Shown here: positions 1-8,519 of the stretch, in pieces
How positions within the stretch are numbered: the first letter of the stretch is position 1
Layout of the letters: every line of letters starts with the position of its first letter
Assembly (NCBI GenBank): GCA_007123395.1
Contig: SKLD01000198.1
Span: 1 to 21,558 of the forward strand
Direction of reading: 5' to 3'
DNA: 21,558 nt
Origin: Opitutales bacterium
GTDB lineage: Bacteria > Verrucomicrobiota > Verrucomicrobiia > Opitutales > Oceanipulchritudinaceae
The notes under the pieces: generated by a model
Seen by the model: only the letters and a program-made list of their open reading frames with translations
Told to the model about the DNA's origin: nothing
Database searches by the model: none
Program-made: the position numbers and the translations under genes

Positions 1-2593
1 CGCCCGCACGCGTAATGAAGGCGCTGCGCAGGAGGCTTACGTGAAGCATGCCCGACTGGCAGCCGAAGCCGTACTTCGCCTCGGAAACGACGAAGAGGCC
101 CTCCGAACCGCTGTCATCCATCGCGGCGGCCCAGCGTGAGGCGGGCACTTCAAAGGCGGCTTCATCGGAAGGACGTCCCGGTTGCGCCGCGCGCAGCGTG
201 CTGCCGAAAGGCGTGCCGTAGCGTGCGCGCGACCCTTTGAAGGGCGTGGGGAGCGCCAGTTTGAGGAGGCGCTTGTAGTCGTGCCACTCTACACGGTAGC
301 GTATACGGAGAACGGATTCTCCGGCTATAAGGGTATAGAAGGTGGTCGCGGTGCTCTTGTCGGTAAGCGCCTGTTCGTAAGCAATGGTTGCACGGGCACC
401 GTTGTCTTCTTCGATCCACATGCGGCAGGGACCCACCGGAGGGCGGCTCTCCGTTAGGTCGGGCCGGTCAATATCCCATGCTTCATAGAGAGCGGGGTGA
501 TCGGGGAAGGTGAGCAAGCCGGCTCCGTCGCCCTCGAACGTCATGGAATGCCCGTCGACGGCGATGGAACGAATGCGCCCGGCCTTGTCGAAGACCGCGG
601 TGACCCGTTCGTTCGCGAGGCGGTGCTCCGCTGCTTCGACCTTCGGCAGTTCGACTCGCGAGGACGCCGCAGCCACTCCGGCCAAGGGCGGCAGGCGGTG
701 AAGAGAGGGGCCGCCGGAGCCGTCCACGACCACGGTGCGTTCGTGCGGCACAGCGTTGAAGAGGCACTCCCTGCCTCCGGCGGACCCAAGCGCGCGCGCT
801 GCGGCGGACTCCGCTTTCTTTGCGATTTGGATCAACTCAGGGATCGCCTCATCGTAGACTTCCTGGACCGAGCTACCGGGGATGTAGTCGTGGAACTGGG
901 CATAGACCACACGTTTCCACGCTTGTGTGTTGACGGGCCCGCGACCGAGCGCGGCGTGGGCGGCCTCCCATTTCTGCAGACCCCGCTCGGCGGCACGGAA
1001 GGCGTCCTTGAGGAGGGCATGGGTCGTCTGTACGCCGCGGTGGAATTCCAAGTAGACCTCTCCCTGATATACGGGCAGGCGATCGCGGATGCCGTCCATG
1101 CGTGTGAAGAACTCGTCGATGCGCCCCCACTTCGCGGGGGGCAGACCGGCGAGATTGCGTAGTCGTCGCGCCCGCTCGCACATTTCCTCCGTGACCCCGC
1201 CGCCGCCGTCACCGTAACCGGTGGGCAGGAGGTATTCGCCGTGAACATCCGCCTGTTGAAAAGTATCCGCCGTGCGTTTGAGCTGTTTGGGAAGCACCTC
1301 CGTGTTGTACCCGCAGCTCTGGAGAATATGGGCGGTCACCTCGCTGCCGTCGTTGCCGCGCCAGACGAAGCTGCTGTGCGGGAACCGGGTAATATTACTC
1401 CAAGCGAGCTTTGTTGTGAAAAAGAAATCCACGCCCGCGCCCTTGAGGATTTGCGGCAGGCAGGGGCTGTACCCAAAAACATCCGGTAGCCACAGGACCG
1501 TGCTCGGCTTGCCGGTCAACTCGCGGAAACCCTCCTGCCCGAGGACGATTGAGCGAGCGAGAGCCTCGCCGCACGGCAGTTGTGTGTCGGACTCGACATA
1601 GGCCGCGCCTGTTGGTTCCCATGCGCCCCCCGCGATAAGACCGCTCACCTGCTCCATGAGCTTCGGGGAACGCCGTTGCACCGCTTCGTAGCTGGCAGGC
1701 TGCGAGTAGCCGAAGCGCACTTCCGGGTACTTCTCGAGGATGCGCGACATCGTGGCGAACGTATGCACAGCCTTGAAGTCGCCCACGCGCTCGGGCCAGA
1801 GCCACACAAGGTCGATGTGCGCATGACCGGTGAGGACGCACTCCGGCATACCGGCATCGGCGGGAAAGGCGGCATAGACGGCGGCGAGCTTTCTCTTCAT
1901 GGCCGCCAGTCCGCCGGAATTCAGTGCCTCGGCGGCCTCGTCGAGCATCCCCATCATGCGGCGGAAGCGCGGCGACATTTCGTAGAGCGGAGGCCGGTAG
2001 CCAAAACCGTCTCCGAAGCGATCATCCCGCTCTCTGCTATCGTATTCGAGGGCGAGCGCCTCGAAGAGCACGAGAAAATCGTGGTAAACTTCCCATGCGA
2101 GGTCGTCGCGGGCAAGCAACCGGGGATGGTGGTAAGCGCTGCCTTCTTCCGCGATGCCCTGGGCTTCGCCGGTCACCCAGACCCCCGTACGAGCGCATGT
2201 CGCCTCGACCCAGAGCACACGTGTCTTCGGGGGCAGGGGAGCGCGCTGGTGCCCGGGGTCGAGCCCGTACCACGGCACGCCGTCGACGTACACGGTGGCC
2301 TCGCCTTGGTCGCGCCAATGGAGGTAGCGCGGGCCCTCTCCCCGTTTTGCGGGCGGTAGCTCCACCTTGAACCACACTTGGTCGAACATGCGGCCCCAGT
2401 GGTGCGGGGTGTGGTCGATAGGCGTGAGCTTGGCCTTTCGCGCTTCGGCGAAGGACCTGTGCTCGCGCGTCGGTTGCGTGTGTGAGACCTTGGTCACCTC
2501 GCCGAGGTCGCGCCAAATCATTTCATGCACCCGGTTTAGTGCTTTGCGCAGGCGCGGAGGAGTGAGTTGCTGGAGAGGATTGCGGGGAAGCAT
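1..2593 (-). CDS. Alpha-mannosidase, glycoside hydrolase family 38 (partial, runs off left edge)
   Basis: Zinc-dependent retaining exo-alpha-mannosidase that trims alpha-mannosides. The minus-strand frame is open from an in-frame stop just above position 2656 to the window edge, giving at least 864 residues. The first ATG is at 2593. Family hallmarks are visible: the zinc motif GHAHIDLVWLW (H259, D261), the catalytic nucleophile in WLPDVFGYS (D371), and the last zinc ligand in QFHDYIPG (H568). All four expected zinc/catalytic positions are therefore present. The left end reads SEAKYGFGCQSGMLHVSLLRS, typical of the C-terminal beta-domain, so perhaps 100-150 residues are missing. No signal peptide is visible, which suggests a cytoplasmic enzyme for imported oligosaccharides. 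The start is uncertain because no good Shine-Dalgarno precedes it. It lies 138 bases downstream of a TonB-domain gene on the same strand. Family assignment is firm; exact substrate linkage is not. Confidence 0.93.
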   Translation of the reverse strand, partial: MLPRNPLQQLTPPRLRKALNRVHEMIWRDLGEVTKVSHTQPTREHRSFAEARKAKLTPIDHTPHHWGRMFDQVWFKVELPPAKRGEGPRYLHWRDQGEATVYVDGVPWYGLDPGHQRAPLPPKTRVLWVEATCARTGVWVTGEAQGIAEEGSAYHHPRLLARDDLAWEVYHDFLVLFEALALEYDSRERDDRFGDGFGYRPPLYEMSPRFRRMMGMLDEAAEALNSGGLAAMKRKLAAVYAAFPADAGMPECVLTGHAHIDLVWLWPERVGDFKAVHTFATMSRILEKYPEVRFGYSQPASYEAVQRRSPKLMEQVSGLIAGGAWEPTGAAYVESDTQLPCGEALARSIVLGQEGFRELTGKPSTVLWLPDVFGYSPCLPQILKGAGVDFFFTTKLAWSNITRFPHSSFVWRGNDGSEVTAHILQSCGYNTEVLPKQLKRTADTFQQADVHGEYLLPTGYGDGGGGVTEEMCERARRLRNLAGLPPAKWGRIDEFFTRMDGIRDRLPVYQGEVYLEFHRGVQTTHALLKDAFRAAERGLQKWEAAHAALGRGPVNTQAWKRVVYAQFHDYIPGSSVQEVYDEAIPELIQIAKKAESAAARALGSAGGRECLFNAVPHERTVVVDGSGGPSLHRLPPLAGVAAASSRVELPKVEAAEHRLANERVTAVFDKAGRIRSIAVDGHSMTFEGDGAGLLTFPDHPALYEAWDIDRPDLTESRPPVGPCRMWIEEDNGARATIAYEQALTDKSTATTFYTLIAGESVLRIRYRVEWHDYKRLLKLALPTPFKGSRARYGTPFGSTLRAAQPGRPSDEAAFEVPASRWAAAMDDSGSEGLFVVSEAKYGFGCQSGMLHVSLLRSAFITRAG

Positions 2594-2646
2594 TTCGCGG
2601 GAGATCTCTGCCCAGCCAAAATCGGATGTCCAGCGCGTATTGAGCG

Positions 2647-2664
2647 CGGAGTCGTTTTACTCCG
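2647..2664. promoter_or_regulatory. Small perfect inverted repeat upstream of the mannosidase gene
   Basis: CGGAGT (2647-2652) and ACTCCG (2659-2664) form a perfect 6-base inverted repeat with a 6-base spacer, about 55 bases upstream of the alpha-mannosidase ATG. There is no T tract on either side, so it is not an intrinsic terminator. An operator for a sugar-responsive regulator is possible, but a 6-base repeat can easily be chance in G+C-rich DNA. Confidence 0.2.
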
Positions 2665-2731
2665 ATCCTTCGATGTGAAGCTTTCGAGGCAGGGTGAAAA
2701 CGGTTCCGAGAATCGGCGGCTGCGGGCGGCG

Positions 2732-3418
2732 TTAAAACTCTATGCGCTCCACGATCGTGGCGCGCACCGGGACACCCGCCGGACTCAGAACGGGGCGGTA
2801 GCGGCTTTCGAGGAGGGCTTCGCGGGCCGGTTCAACGTTGTCCTCCGCGGTGGTTTCGAGGAGTTCGGCGCGGATGACGTTGCCGCCTTCATCGATATCA
2901 ATGCGAAAGACGGCGTGGGAGCCGAGGATTTCGTCGATGTCAGTCCAAGGGGGGAAAACGGGCACGGGCCGGTGAATGCGCTCGGGCGGATCGGCGGCGA
3001 AGGCGGGCGGCAAGTGGTTTGGCGGGGACGTGTCGGGCGGCTCCGGCTCCGGTTCGGCAAGTGGAAGCGCGGCAGCGCGGGGCGCGGTGGCGTCCGCCGT
3101 GCGCGTGGCTTTGGGTGGATCCGGTGTTGGGTCCGTCGCCGGCCCGGCCTCGGCTTTGACAGATCCTTCCGGCACGGCCGCAACCGGAGGCGGGGCGGGT
3201 GCGTCTTCGCCGGGCGAGTCGTTCACTTCGGGAACGATGACGGTGCCCTCAAGCCCGCTGCGCTCCGGGGCGGGTGCCTCCGCGCGGGGTATCCGGCATC
3301 CGCACAGGACGAGAGACACCGCCGCCGCGACAAGCGAGGCGACGGTCAGACAGCGGGACGGCGCGGTGGGCTCAACGCCCGAAAACCGGGCGCATCCGTT
3401 CGATGGCCTCCTCGACAT
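2732..3418 (-). CDS. Putative lipoprotein with proline-rich linker and TonB-type C-terminal domain
   Basis: From the ATG at 3418 the product is 228 residues. It has a basic N-terminus, a hydrophobic stretch (LTVASLVAAAVSLVL) and a lipobox-like LCGC with the candidate lipidated cysteine at 41. A long Pro/Ala/Glu-rich segment follows (about 45-150). The C-terminal part (about 155-228) has the TonB_C pattern: a FRIDIDEGGNV strand, an AREALLESRYRPV helix/strand and the ending IVERIEF. TonB normally spans the inner membrane through an uncleaved helix and energises outer-membrane receptors. A lipoprotein anchor would be unusual, so this may be a TonB-domain protein of other function. The 3418 start overlaps the 3' end of dapL by 47 bases. 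A longer reading to 3496 looks like antisense-style dapL overlap and has no signal-like N-terminus. The start is uncertain; the domain call is moderately firm. Confidence 0.68.
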   Translation of the reverse strand: MSRRPSNGCARFSGVEPTAPSRCLTVASLVAAAVSLVLCGCRIPRAEAPAPERSGLEGTVIVPEVNDSPGEDAPAPPPVAAVPEGSVKAEAGPATDPTPDPPKATRTADATAPRAAALPLAEPEPEPPDTSPPNHLPPAFAADPPERIHRPVPVFPPWTDIDEILGSHAVFRIDIDEGGNVIRAELLETTAEDNVEPAREALLESRYRPVLSPAGVPVRATIVERIEF

Positions 3419-4610
3419 TTTCTCGTGAGTTGAAGGCGCTGAGCCGCACGTGCCCCTCGCCGCAGGTGCCGAAGCCAGCGCCCGGGGTGCAGACAACGGC
3501 AGCCTCGTTGAGGAGGCGGTCGAAGAAGTCCCATGAACTGCCGCCGACCTGAATCCAGATGTAGGGGGCGTTGTCGCCGCCCACGCAGTCGAAGCCCCAC
3601 GAGGTGAGCGCTTCGCGGAGGAGGCGCGCGTTATTCATGTAATGGCCGATGAGGCGCGTGGTCTCGCTCTTGCCTTCGTCGGAAAACACGGCGGCGGCGG
3701 CGCGCTGCACGGGGTAGGCGACACCGTTGAACTTTGTTGTGTGGCGGCGGTTCCAGAGGGCGTGAAGCGGCACTTCCGTGCCCTTCGCGTCGACGCCCTT
3801 GATTTCCTTGGGGACGACCGTGTAGGCGCACCGCACTCCCGTGAAACCGGCGTTTTTGGAGAAACTGCGGAATTCCACGGCGCATTCGCGGGCGCCGTCG
3901 ATCTCGTAGATGGAACGCGGGATGGCGGGATCCTGCACAAACGCCTCATAGGCCGCGTCGAAGAGGATGAGGGCGTTGTTGGCACGGGCGTGGTCTATCC
4001 AGCGTTTGAGATCTTCGCGGGTGGCGACGGCCCCGGTTGGGTTGTTCGGGAAGCAGAGATAGATGATGTCGACGGCTTCCTCCGGCAGGGCAGGGATGTA
4101 GCGGTTGCGCGGCGTGCAATCGAGGTAAACCACACCGGCGTAGCGTCCGTCGGCGAAGGCTCCGGTGCGCCCGGCCATGACGTTGGTGTCGAGATAAACG
4201 GGATAGACCGGATCAGGGATGGCGACACGGCACTCCCCGCTGAATATCTCCTGAATGTTCGCACTGTCACACTTCGAGCCGTCGGAGACGAAGATTTCGT
4301 CGGGGTGGATGTCGCAGCCGCGGGCGGCGTAGGCATGCTTCGCGATGGCCTCGCGCAGAAACGGGTAGCCCTGCTCCGGACCGTATCCGCGGAAGGTTGT
4401 GCGGTCGCCCATCTCGTCGACGGCGGACTTGAACGCCTCGCGACAGACGGCGGGGAGAGGCTCCGTGACGTCGCCGATGCCCATGCGGATCACCCGTTTG
4501 TCGGGGTTGTCTGTCGCGTAGGCGCTCACGCGCTTGGCGATGTCGCTGAAGAGGTAACTCGCCTTGAGTTTGCGATAGTGGTCGTTGATGCGGATCATAA
4601 ATGGCTTCAT
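3372..4610 (-). CDS. dapL: LL-diaminopimelate aminotransferase
   Basis: PLP enzyme that converts tetrahydrodipicolinate plus glutamate directly to LL-diaminopimelate, the short route to lysine and meso-DAP for peptidoglycan (EC 2.6.1.83). The 412-residue length matches the family. Visible signatures are the N-terminal INDHYRKLKASYLFSDIAKR, FRGYGPEQGYPFLREAI, VSDGSKCDSANIQ, CFPNNPTGA and the PLP-lysine motif SFSKNAGFTG with K252. This aminotransferase branch (plants, Chlamydiae, many PVC bacteria, some archaea) replaces the succinylase or acetylase route, so the organism probably needs no DapD/DapE. An alternative ATG lies at 4598 (MIRINDHY); neither has a strong ribosome site. The gene is divergent from panC, whose start is only 65 bases away, so the two probably share a regulatory region. 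The downstream TonB-domain gene overlaps its 3' end. Confidence 0.96.
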   Translation of the reverse strand: MKPFMIRINDHYRKLKASYLFSDIAKRVSAYATDNPDKRVIRMGIGDVTEPLPAVCREAFKSAVDEMGDRTTFRGYGPEQGYPFLREAIAKHAYAARGCDIHPDEIFVSDGSKCDSANIQEIFSGECRVAIPDPVYPVYLDTNVMAGRTGAFADGRYAGVVYLDCTPRNRYIPALPEEAVDIIYLCFPNNPTGAVATREDLKRWIDHARANNALILFDAAYEAFVQDPAIPRSIYEIDGARECAVEFRSFSKNAGFTGVRCAYTVVPKEIKGVDAKGTEVPLHALWNRRHTTKFNGVAYPVQRAAAAVFSDEGKSETTRLIGHYMNNARLLREALTSWGFDCVGGDNAPYIWIQVGGSSWDFFDRLLNEAAVVCTPGAGFGTCGEGHVRLSAFNSRENVEEAIERMRPVFGR

Positions 4611-4675
4611 GGGCGCGGGTTTCGTTCTTGAGCTCCGCCGCTTTGGTTGTTTTGAAGAAAAGGAAGCTGAATCGA

Positions 4676-5518
4676 ATGCAAGTCATTGAATCCGTCAACG
4701 ATATGCAGTCGCTCGCCGTGGCGCTGCGCTCCCAGGGCAAGCTCATCGCCCTCGTGCCGACGCGTGGCAGCCTGCACGCCGGGCACCGCCGCCTTGTCGA
4801 GGTGGCGAAAAAGGAGGCCGACCGCGTCGTCCTCTCCATCTTCGTCAATCCCCGTGAGTTCGGCCCCAACGAGGACTTCGCGCAGTTTCCCCGCGACCGG
4901 GAGCGCGACCTTGCGTTTTGCCGGGATGCCGGGGTCGACTCCGTCTTCATCCCGTCCGACGTAGAGATGTATCCTCGCGGTTACTCGACATGGGTGGAGG
5001 AAATGCAGCGTGCTGCGGGTATGTGCGGCCTTTCGCGCCCGCACTATTTCCGCGGCGCCTGCACGGCGTTTGTGAAGCTTTTCAACATCGTGCGCCCGGA
5101 CTCCGTCGTTATGGGCTGGCGGGACGCCCAACTTGCCTCCGTTGTGCGCAAGATGGTCGAGGATCTCAACTTTCCGGTCGACATCACCATGGTCGACACT
5201 GTGCGCGCGGAAGACGGTGTCGCCCTCAACGCGCGCAACGCTTATTTCGACGATTTTCAGCGGCGCGATGCTCCCGTCATCTACAACGCCCTCCTCGAGG
5301 GCAAGGCGCTCGTCGACAGCGGGATTACCAACGTCGACCGCGTCGTCGCCGAGATCACCCACCACATGTCCCAGAACCGGCGCATCCGGCTAATCTACGT
5401 GAGCGCCGTCGACCGCATGACGATGGAGCCGGTCCGGCAGATCGAGCCGGGGCGCACGCTCCTCGCCGCCGCCGCATGGTGCGACCAAGTGCGCCTCATC
5501 GATAATGTGCTGGTGTAA
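4676..5518 (+). CDS. panC: Pantoate--beta-alanine ligase homologue with altered active site
   Basis: PanC joins pantoate and beta-alanine using ATP to make pantothenate, the CoA precursor. The ATG at 4676 gives 280 residues, the normal family length. It is preceded by a good Shine-Dalgarno (AAGGAAG, about 9 bases upstream), which decides it over the 4601 ATG. The fold signatures are clear: VPTRGSLHAGHRRLV with the HxxH pair (H34, H37), SIFVNPREFGPNEDF, KLFNIVRPD and VRKMVEDLNFPV. However, several textbook positions differ. PTMG is PTRG (R30). The Gln of NPxQF is E61. The Lys of the GxKDxQQ motif is R149 and its second Gln is L153. The SSRN motif reads NARN (185-188). In the M. tuberculosis enzyme these correspond to pantoate- and ATP-contacting residues. 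It could be a lineage-specific working PanC or a paralogue with a changed acid substrate. It is 27 bases upstream of nadB and likely cotranscribed. Confidence 0.85.
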   Translation: MQVIESVNDMQSLAVALRSQGKLIALVPTRGSLHAGHRRLVEVAKKEADRVVLSIFVNPREFGPNEDFAQFPRDRERDLAFCRDAGVDSVFIPSDVEMYPRGYSTWVEEMQRAAGMCGLSRPHYFRGACTAFVKLFNIVRPDSVVMGWRDAQLASVVRKMVEDLNFPVDITMVDTVRAEDGVALNARNAYFDDFQRRDAPVIYNALLEGKALVDSGITNVDRVVAEITHHMSQNRRIRLIYVSAVDRMTMEPVRQIEPGRTLLAAAAWCDQVRLIDNVLV

Positions 5519-5545
5519 AAGCCTCGTAACGCTTTAGTTGCGAAA

Positions 5546-7156
5546 ATGGCACACGAGTTCGATGTCGTAATCGTCGGCAGCGGTATCGCCGGTCTTTCCT
5601 GTGCGCTCAAAGCCGCCGGGGCCGGTCTGCGCGTATCTGTTCTCACAAAAAAGGAACGCGCCGAGTCGAACACCAACTACGCCCAAGGCGGCATTGCCGC
5701 AGTCACTTCGCAGAGCGACGACATCGAACTGCACGTTAAGGACACGCTTACGGCGGGCGACGGTCTCTGCCGCGAAACGGTTGTGCGCACAATCCTCGCG
5801 GAAGGGCCGGCGCGAATTCAGGAGCTGATCGACCTCGGCGTTGAATTCTCCCAGCTTGAGGACGGGCGTGTTTCGCTGCACCGCGAGGGCGGCCACTCCA
5901 AGCGCCGCATTCTCCACGTGCGCGATATGACGGGCAAAGCTATCGAAGAGGCTCTTGTCAACGCCGTTGAAATGCATCCGCGCATCGACGTGCGCGAACA
6001 CGTCCTGTGTGTCGACCTCATTACCTCGCGTAAACTCGCTCAGGCCGGTCATGTTGTCGAAGCCGAGCCCAACCGTGTCCTCGGCATCTATGCTTTCGAT
6101 GCCAAGGCCGGACGGGTCGACACCTACCGCGCCCCCGCCGTCGTTCTCTGCACCGGGGGAGTGGGGCAAGTCTATCTTTACTCGACCAACCCCTCCATCG
6201 CCACGGGCGACGGGATTGCCATGGCCTACCGCGCGGGTGCGGAAATCCGCAATATGGAGTGCATCCAGTTTCATCCCACCGCGCTCTACACCGCCGGCGA
6301 CGAACGTTTCCTCGTCAGCGAGGCCGTGCGGGGTGAGGGGGCCGTCCTCCGCAATCTGCGCGGCGAGGCCTTCATGAAACGCTACGACGAGCGCGCCGAT
6401 CTCGCTCCACGTGACATCGTCGCCCGCGCCATCGACAGCGAAATGAAGCGCTCCGGCGCCCGCCACGTCTGGCTCGACATCACCGGTCGCCCGGAAGACG
6501 AACTGCAGCGCATCTTTCCGACCATTTTCGAGCGTTGCCTCGCGCACGGCATCAATATGGCAGTCGACCGTATCCCCGTTGTCCCCGCTATGCACTACCT
6601 CTGCGGCGGCATCGCCACCGACCTCGACGCGCGCACCACTCTCGACGGGCTCTTCGCCTGCGGCGAGGCCGCTTGCACCGGCCTGCACGGCGCCAACCGC
6701 CTCGCCAGCAACAGCCTCCTCGAAGCTGTCGTCATGGCCGACCGCGCGGCCCGCGCGGCGACCTCTTACGTCGCCTCCACTCCCGCTTCCGCCTCCGACA
6801 TCCCGCCTTGGATGGACGGTAATCTCCAAGACTCCGACGAGCGCGTCGTCCTCATCCACAATAACGATGAACTCAAACGCATCCTCTGGGACTATGTCGG
6901 CATCGTCCGCACGACCAAACGCCTCGACCGCGCCCTTACCCGCATCGAACGTCTCGGCCGCGAAATTCACGAGTACTATTGGAATTTCAAAGTCGAGCCC
7001 TCCCTCCTCGAACTGCGTAACCTCGTCGAAGTCGCCGAACTCGTCATCCGCTGCGCCCGCCAGCGCCAGGAAAGCCGTGGACTGCACTACACCCTCGACT
7101 TCCCCGAACGCCACGCCTGCCCCGCCGACACCGTCATCCGCCGCGCCGAGGGATAG
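5546..7156 (+). CDS. nadB: L-aspartate oxidase
   Basis: FAD flavoenzyme that oxidises L-aspartate to iminoaspartate, the first step of de novo NAD synthesis (with NadA and NadC, not in this window). The 536 residues match the family. Visible features are the FAD-binding VVIVGSGIAGLS (8-19), NYAQGGIAA (44-52), HVRDMTGKAIEEAL, the substrate-site motifs QFHPTAL and SEAVRGEGA, and HYLCGGIATDLDARTTLDGLF. The C-terminal helical domain, including the ending GLHYTLDFPE, is complete. LHGANRLASNSLLEAVV separates it from the fumarate reductase/succinate dehydrogenase flavoproteins as NadB. The ATG at 5546 is followed at once by the Rossmann strand and no longer start is needed; no Shine-Dalgarno is evident, so coupling to panC 27 bases upstream is likely. 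A gene remnant begins immediately after its stop. Confidence 0.97.
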   Translation: MAHEFDVVIVGSGIAGLSCALKAAGAGLRVSVLTKKERAESNTNYAQGGIAAVTSQSDDIELHVKDTLTAGDGLCRETVVRTILAEGPARIQELIDLGVEFSQLEDGRVSLHREGGHSKRRILHVRDMTGKAIEEALVNAVEMHPRIDVREHVLCVDLITSRKLAQAGHVVEAEPNRVLGIYAFDAKAGRVDTYRAPAVVLCTGGVGQVYLYSTNPSIATGDGIAMAYRAGAEIRNMECIQFHPTALYTAGDERFLVSEAVRGEGAVLRNLRGEAFMKRYDERADLAPRDIVARAIDSEMKRSGARHVWLDITGRPEDELQRIFPTIFERCLAHGINMAVDRIPVVPAMHYLCGGIATDLDARTTLDGLFACGEAACTGLHGANRLASNSLLEAVVMADRAARAATSYVASTPASASDIPPWMDGNLQDSDERVVLIHNNDELKRILWDYVGIVRTTKRLDRALTRIERLGREIHEYYWNFKVEPSLLELRNLVEVAELVIRCARQRQESRGLHYTLDFPERHACPADTVIRRAEG

Positions 7157-7159
7157 TTC

Positions 7160-8233
7160 GAACAACCCTCAAAAAGTATATACGGTAGATTCGGCGCAGA
7201 TGCGTATGGGCTGGAATGAGACAGGCCTGATGGTGTGGGTGCGGGTGCAAGATCCCACGCCGGTGGAAAGCGAGGACGATGAACGATTGTGGGAAGGAGA
7301 CTCCATCATTAGTTTCATGTCCACCGGGGTCGGCTCGGGGGAGCGTTTCCAAGCTCTGCTTGCTCCGGGCCTCGATCCGCAACAAGATGAGCCGCGGTTG
7401 ATTATCCGGGACCACCGTACGGGGGATGACCTCGCGGCGATCGAGTTGGATGTTGCCATAACACCGTTAGAAGGCGGCTACCTCGCGGGCTTTCGTTACC
7501 CATGGGAAATCTTCGGCCTCGAAGCCCGTCCGGGCACGACCTTGGCGTATCACATTCACCTCTATGCTTTGGACGGGCGCGATGGCGAGCGTCGCTTCCT
7601 TGGTTGGTCGCCGACGAACAGAACCCATGCGGACCCGACTCTGATGATGCCCCTCCAGTTGGTAGGGGAGGTTTCCCCGCCTCGTACCCTGGAGGTGGCC
7701 ATGGAAGAATCACGGGAGCGCCAGCAGGTCATTGTTTACGGGAGTCCCGACGCGGTCGGGCAGGAGGTCTCTTTTCATGCCGGACCAAAACAACTCGGTC
7801 AGGCACACCTCGAAAAGGCGGGCCATGCCGTGATCGCCGCCGTTGATGTTCCCCGTGAAGTTTCAGGAGAAGTGCTCGGAAGCATCGCCGTGAAGGTTGC
7901 CCGCCACCGCAAGGAATGGATGCTGGCCACCAACCGCCAAGCCATGGCGTATGACCCGCTTTCGAAAACCACGACCACACCTACAAGCGGACCCCGCCCA
8001 TCCGCGCTTTGGAGGTGTCTTCAGAGGACGGAATCGTCTATGTCGGCGACGGGGCATGGGGGGTTGCCACCCGCTCCGTGCATGATCCGGAGACCACATG
8101 GTATCTGGAACACGCCGAGGGCACGCGCCACGCGATTATCATGACGATCCACGGGGACACCCTCGATTTTGAAGTGGTGAGCGAAGACGGCGAAATCATC
8201 GACCGCTTTTCGTTGGGAAGGGAGCACGAATAG
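7160..8233 (+). pseudogene. Remnant of a CBM9-like / purple-acid-phosphatase-like gene
   Basis: Two fragments lie in different frames. The first (7160 to about 7957; first ATG at 7200, no ribosome site) reads like the interior of a CBM9/DOMON-type beta-sandwich: AQMRMGWNETGLMVWVRVQD, then GFRYPWEIFGLEARPGTTLAY. It lacks the expected N-terminus. Its frame then continues into compositionally odd, unrelated residues to 8144. The second fragment opens in another frame right after a TGA at 7952-7954 and runs to the stop at 8231-8233. It reads AFENHDHTYKRTPPIRALE, then GIVYVGDGAWGV, and ends GEIIDRFSLGREHE. That is the C-terminal end of a secreted metallophosphoesterase of the purple acid phosphatase type, with the HDH metal motif. 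The upstream metal ligands (DxH, GDxxY, GNH) are absent. The simplest reading is a gene that lost its 5' end and catalytic core by deletion; two adjacent remnants or an assembly error are alternatives. Confidence 0.72.
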
Positions 8234-8361
8234 GGGCATCTGTTGCTGCGGCCGCTGTTGGTGTAGGGGGTTCAGGGTGCCGGGGTTGAGGGTTCGACGT
8301 TGCGCGGGAGAGGAAAGGGGACGGCCCGTGCGGCGGCGGACGGCCGCTCCGCCGAACGGAG

Positions 8362-8414
8362 CACGGACATGGTCTTCGACATGTCGTCGCTTCGCTCCTC
8401 GGAACCTGTCCGTG
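8362..8414. repeat. Inverted repeat, CACGGACA/TGTCCGTG arms
   Basis: Perfect 8-base arms CACGGACA (8362-8369) and TGTCCGTG (8407-8414) enclose 37 bases. Inside is a perfect 10-base palindrome, CGACATGTCG (8377-8386). The GGACA core is shared with the next two units, suggesting one repeat family of REP or MITE type. Confidence 0.55.
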
Positions 8415-8435
8415 TGCGGTTGCAAGGTCCTGGCC

Positions 8436-8453
8436 GGGGACAGGAATGTCCCC
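8436..8453. repeat. Perfect palindromic hairpin GGGGACA-N4-TGTCCCC
   Basis: Arms 8436-8442 and 8447-8453 are perfectly complementary over 7 bases around a GGAA loop. The flanks CCGGGGACAGG and ATGTCCCCTCTCCG both recur in the next unit, so this is a genuine repeated sequence and not a lone hairpin. Confidence 0.65.
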
Positions 8454-8468
8454 TCTCCGCGGAAAGCC

Positions 8469-8519
8469 GGGGACAGGTGCCGAGCCGCTTGCGGCGACAC
8501 CCGCGAAGCCCATGTCCCC
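8469..8519. repeat. Larger copy of the GGGGACA...TGTCCCC unit with internal stem
   Basis: The same 7-base arms (8469-8475 and 8513-8519) enclose 37 bases that carry their own hairpin: CCGC-TT-GCGG inside GGTG...CACC. The sequence after the right arm, TCTCCG, repeats that after the previous unit. The nested-hairpin design resembles REP elements mobilised by REP-associated tyrosine transposases. No such transposase is in the window. Confidence 0.6.

Noticed and set aside
1580..2359. Plus-strand frames across positions 180-2680
   Set aside because: They are antisense to the continuous GH38 reading, which has all expected zinc and catalytic motifs.
2647..2664. CGGAGT/ACTCCG hairpin as a terminator for the TonB-domain gene
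   Set aside because: No T tract follows the stem on the minus strand, so it is not an intrinsic terminator.
5534..7165. 543-codon open frame antisense to nadB
   Set aside because: Translation is low-complexity Val/Gly/Asp-rich with no family motif; nadB on the other strand is unmistakable. High G+C and codon bias open the antisense frame.
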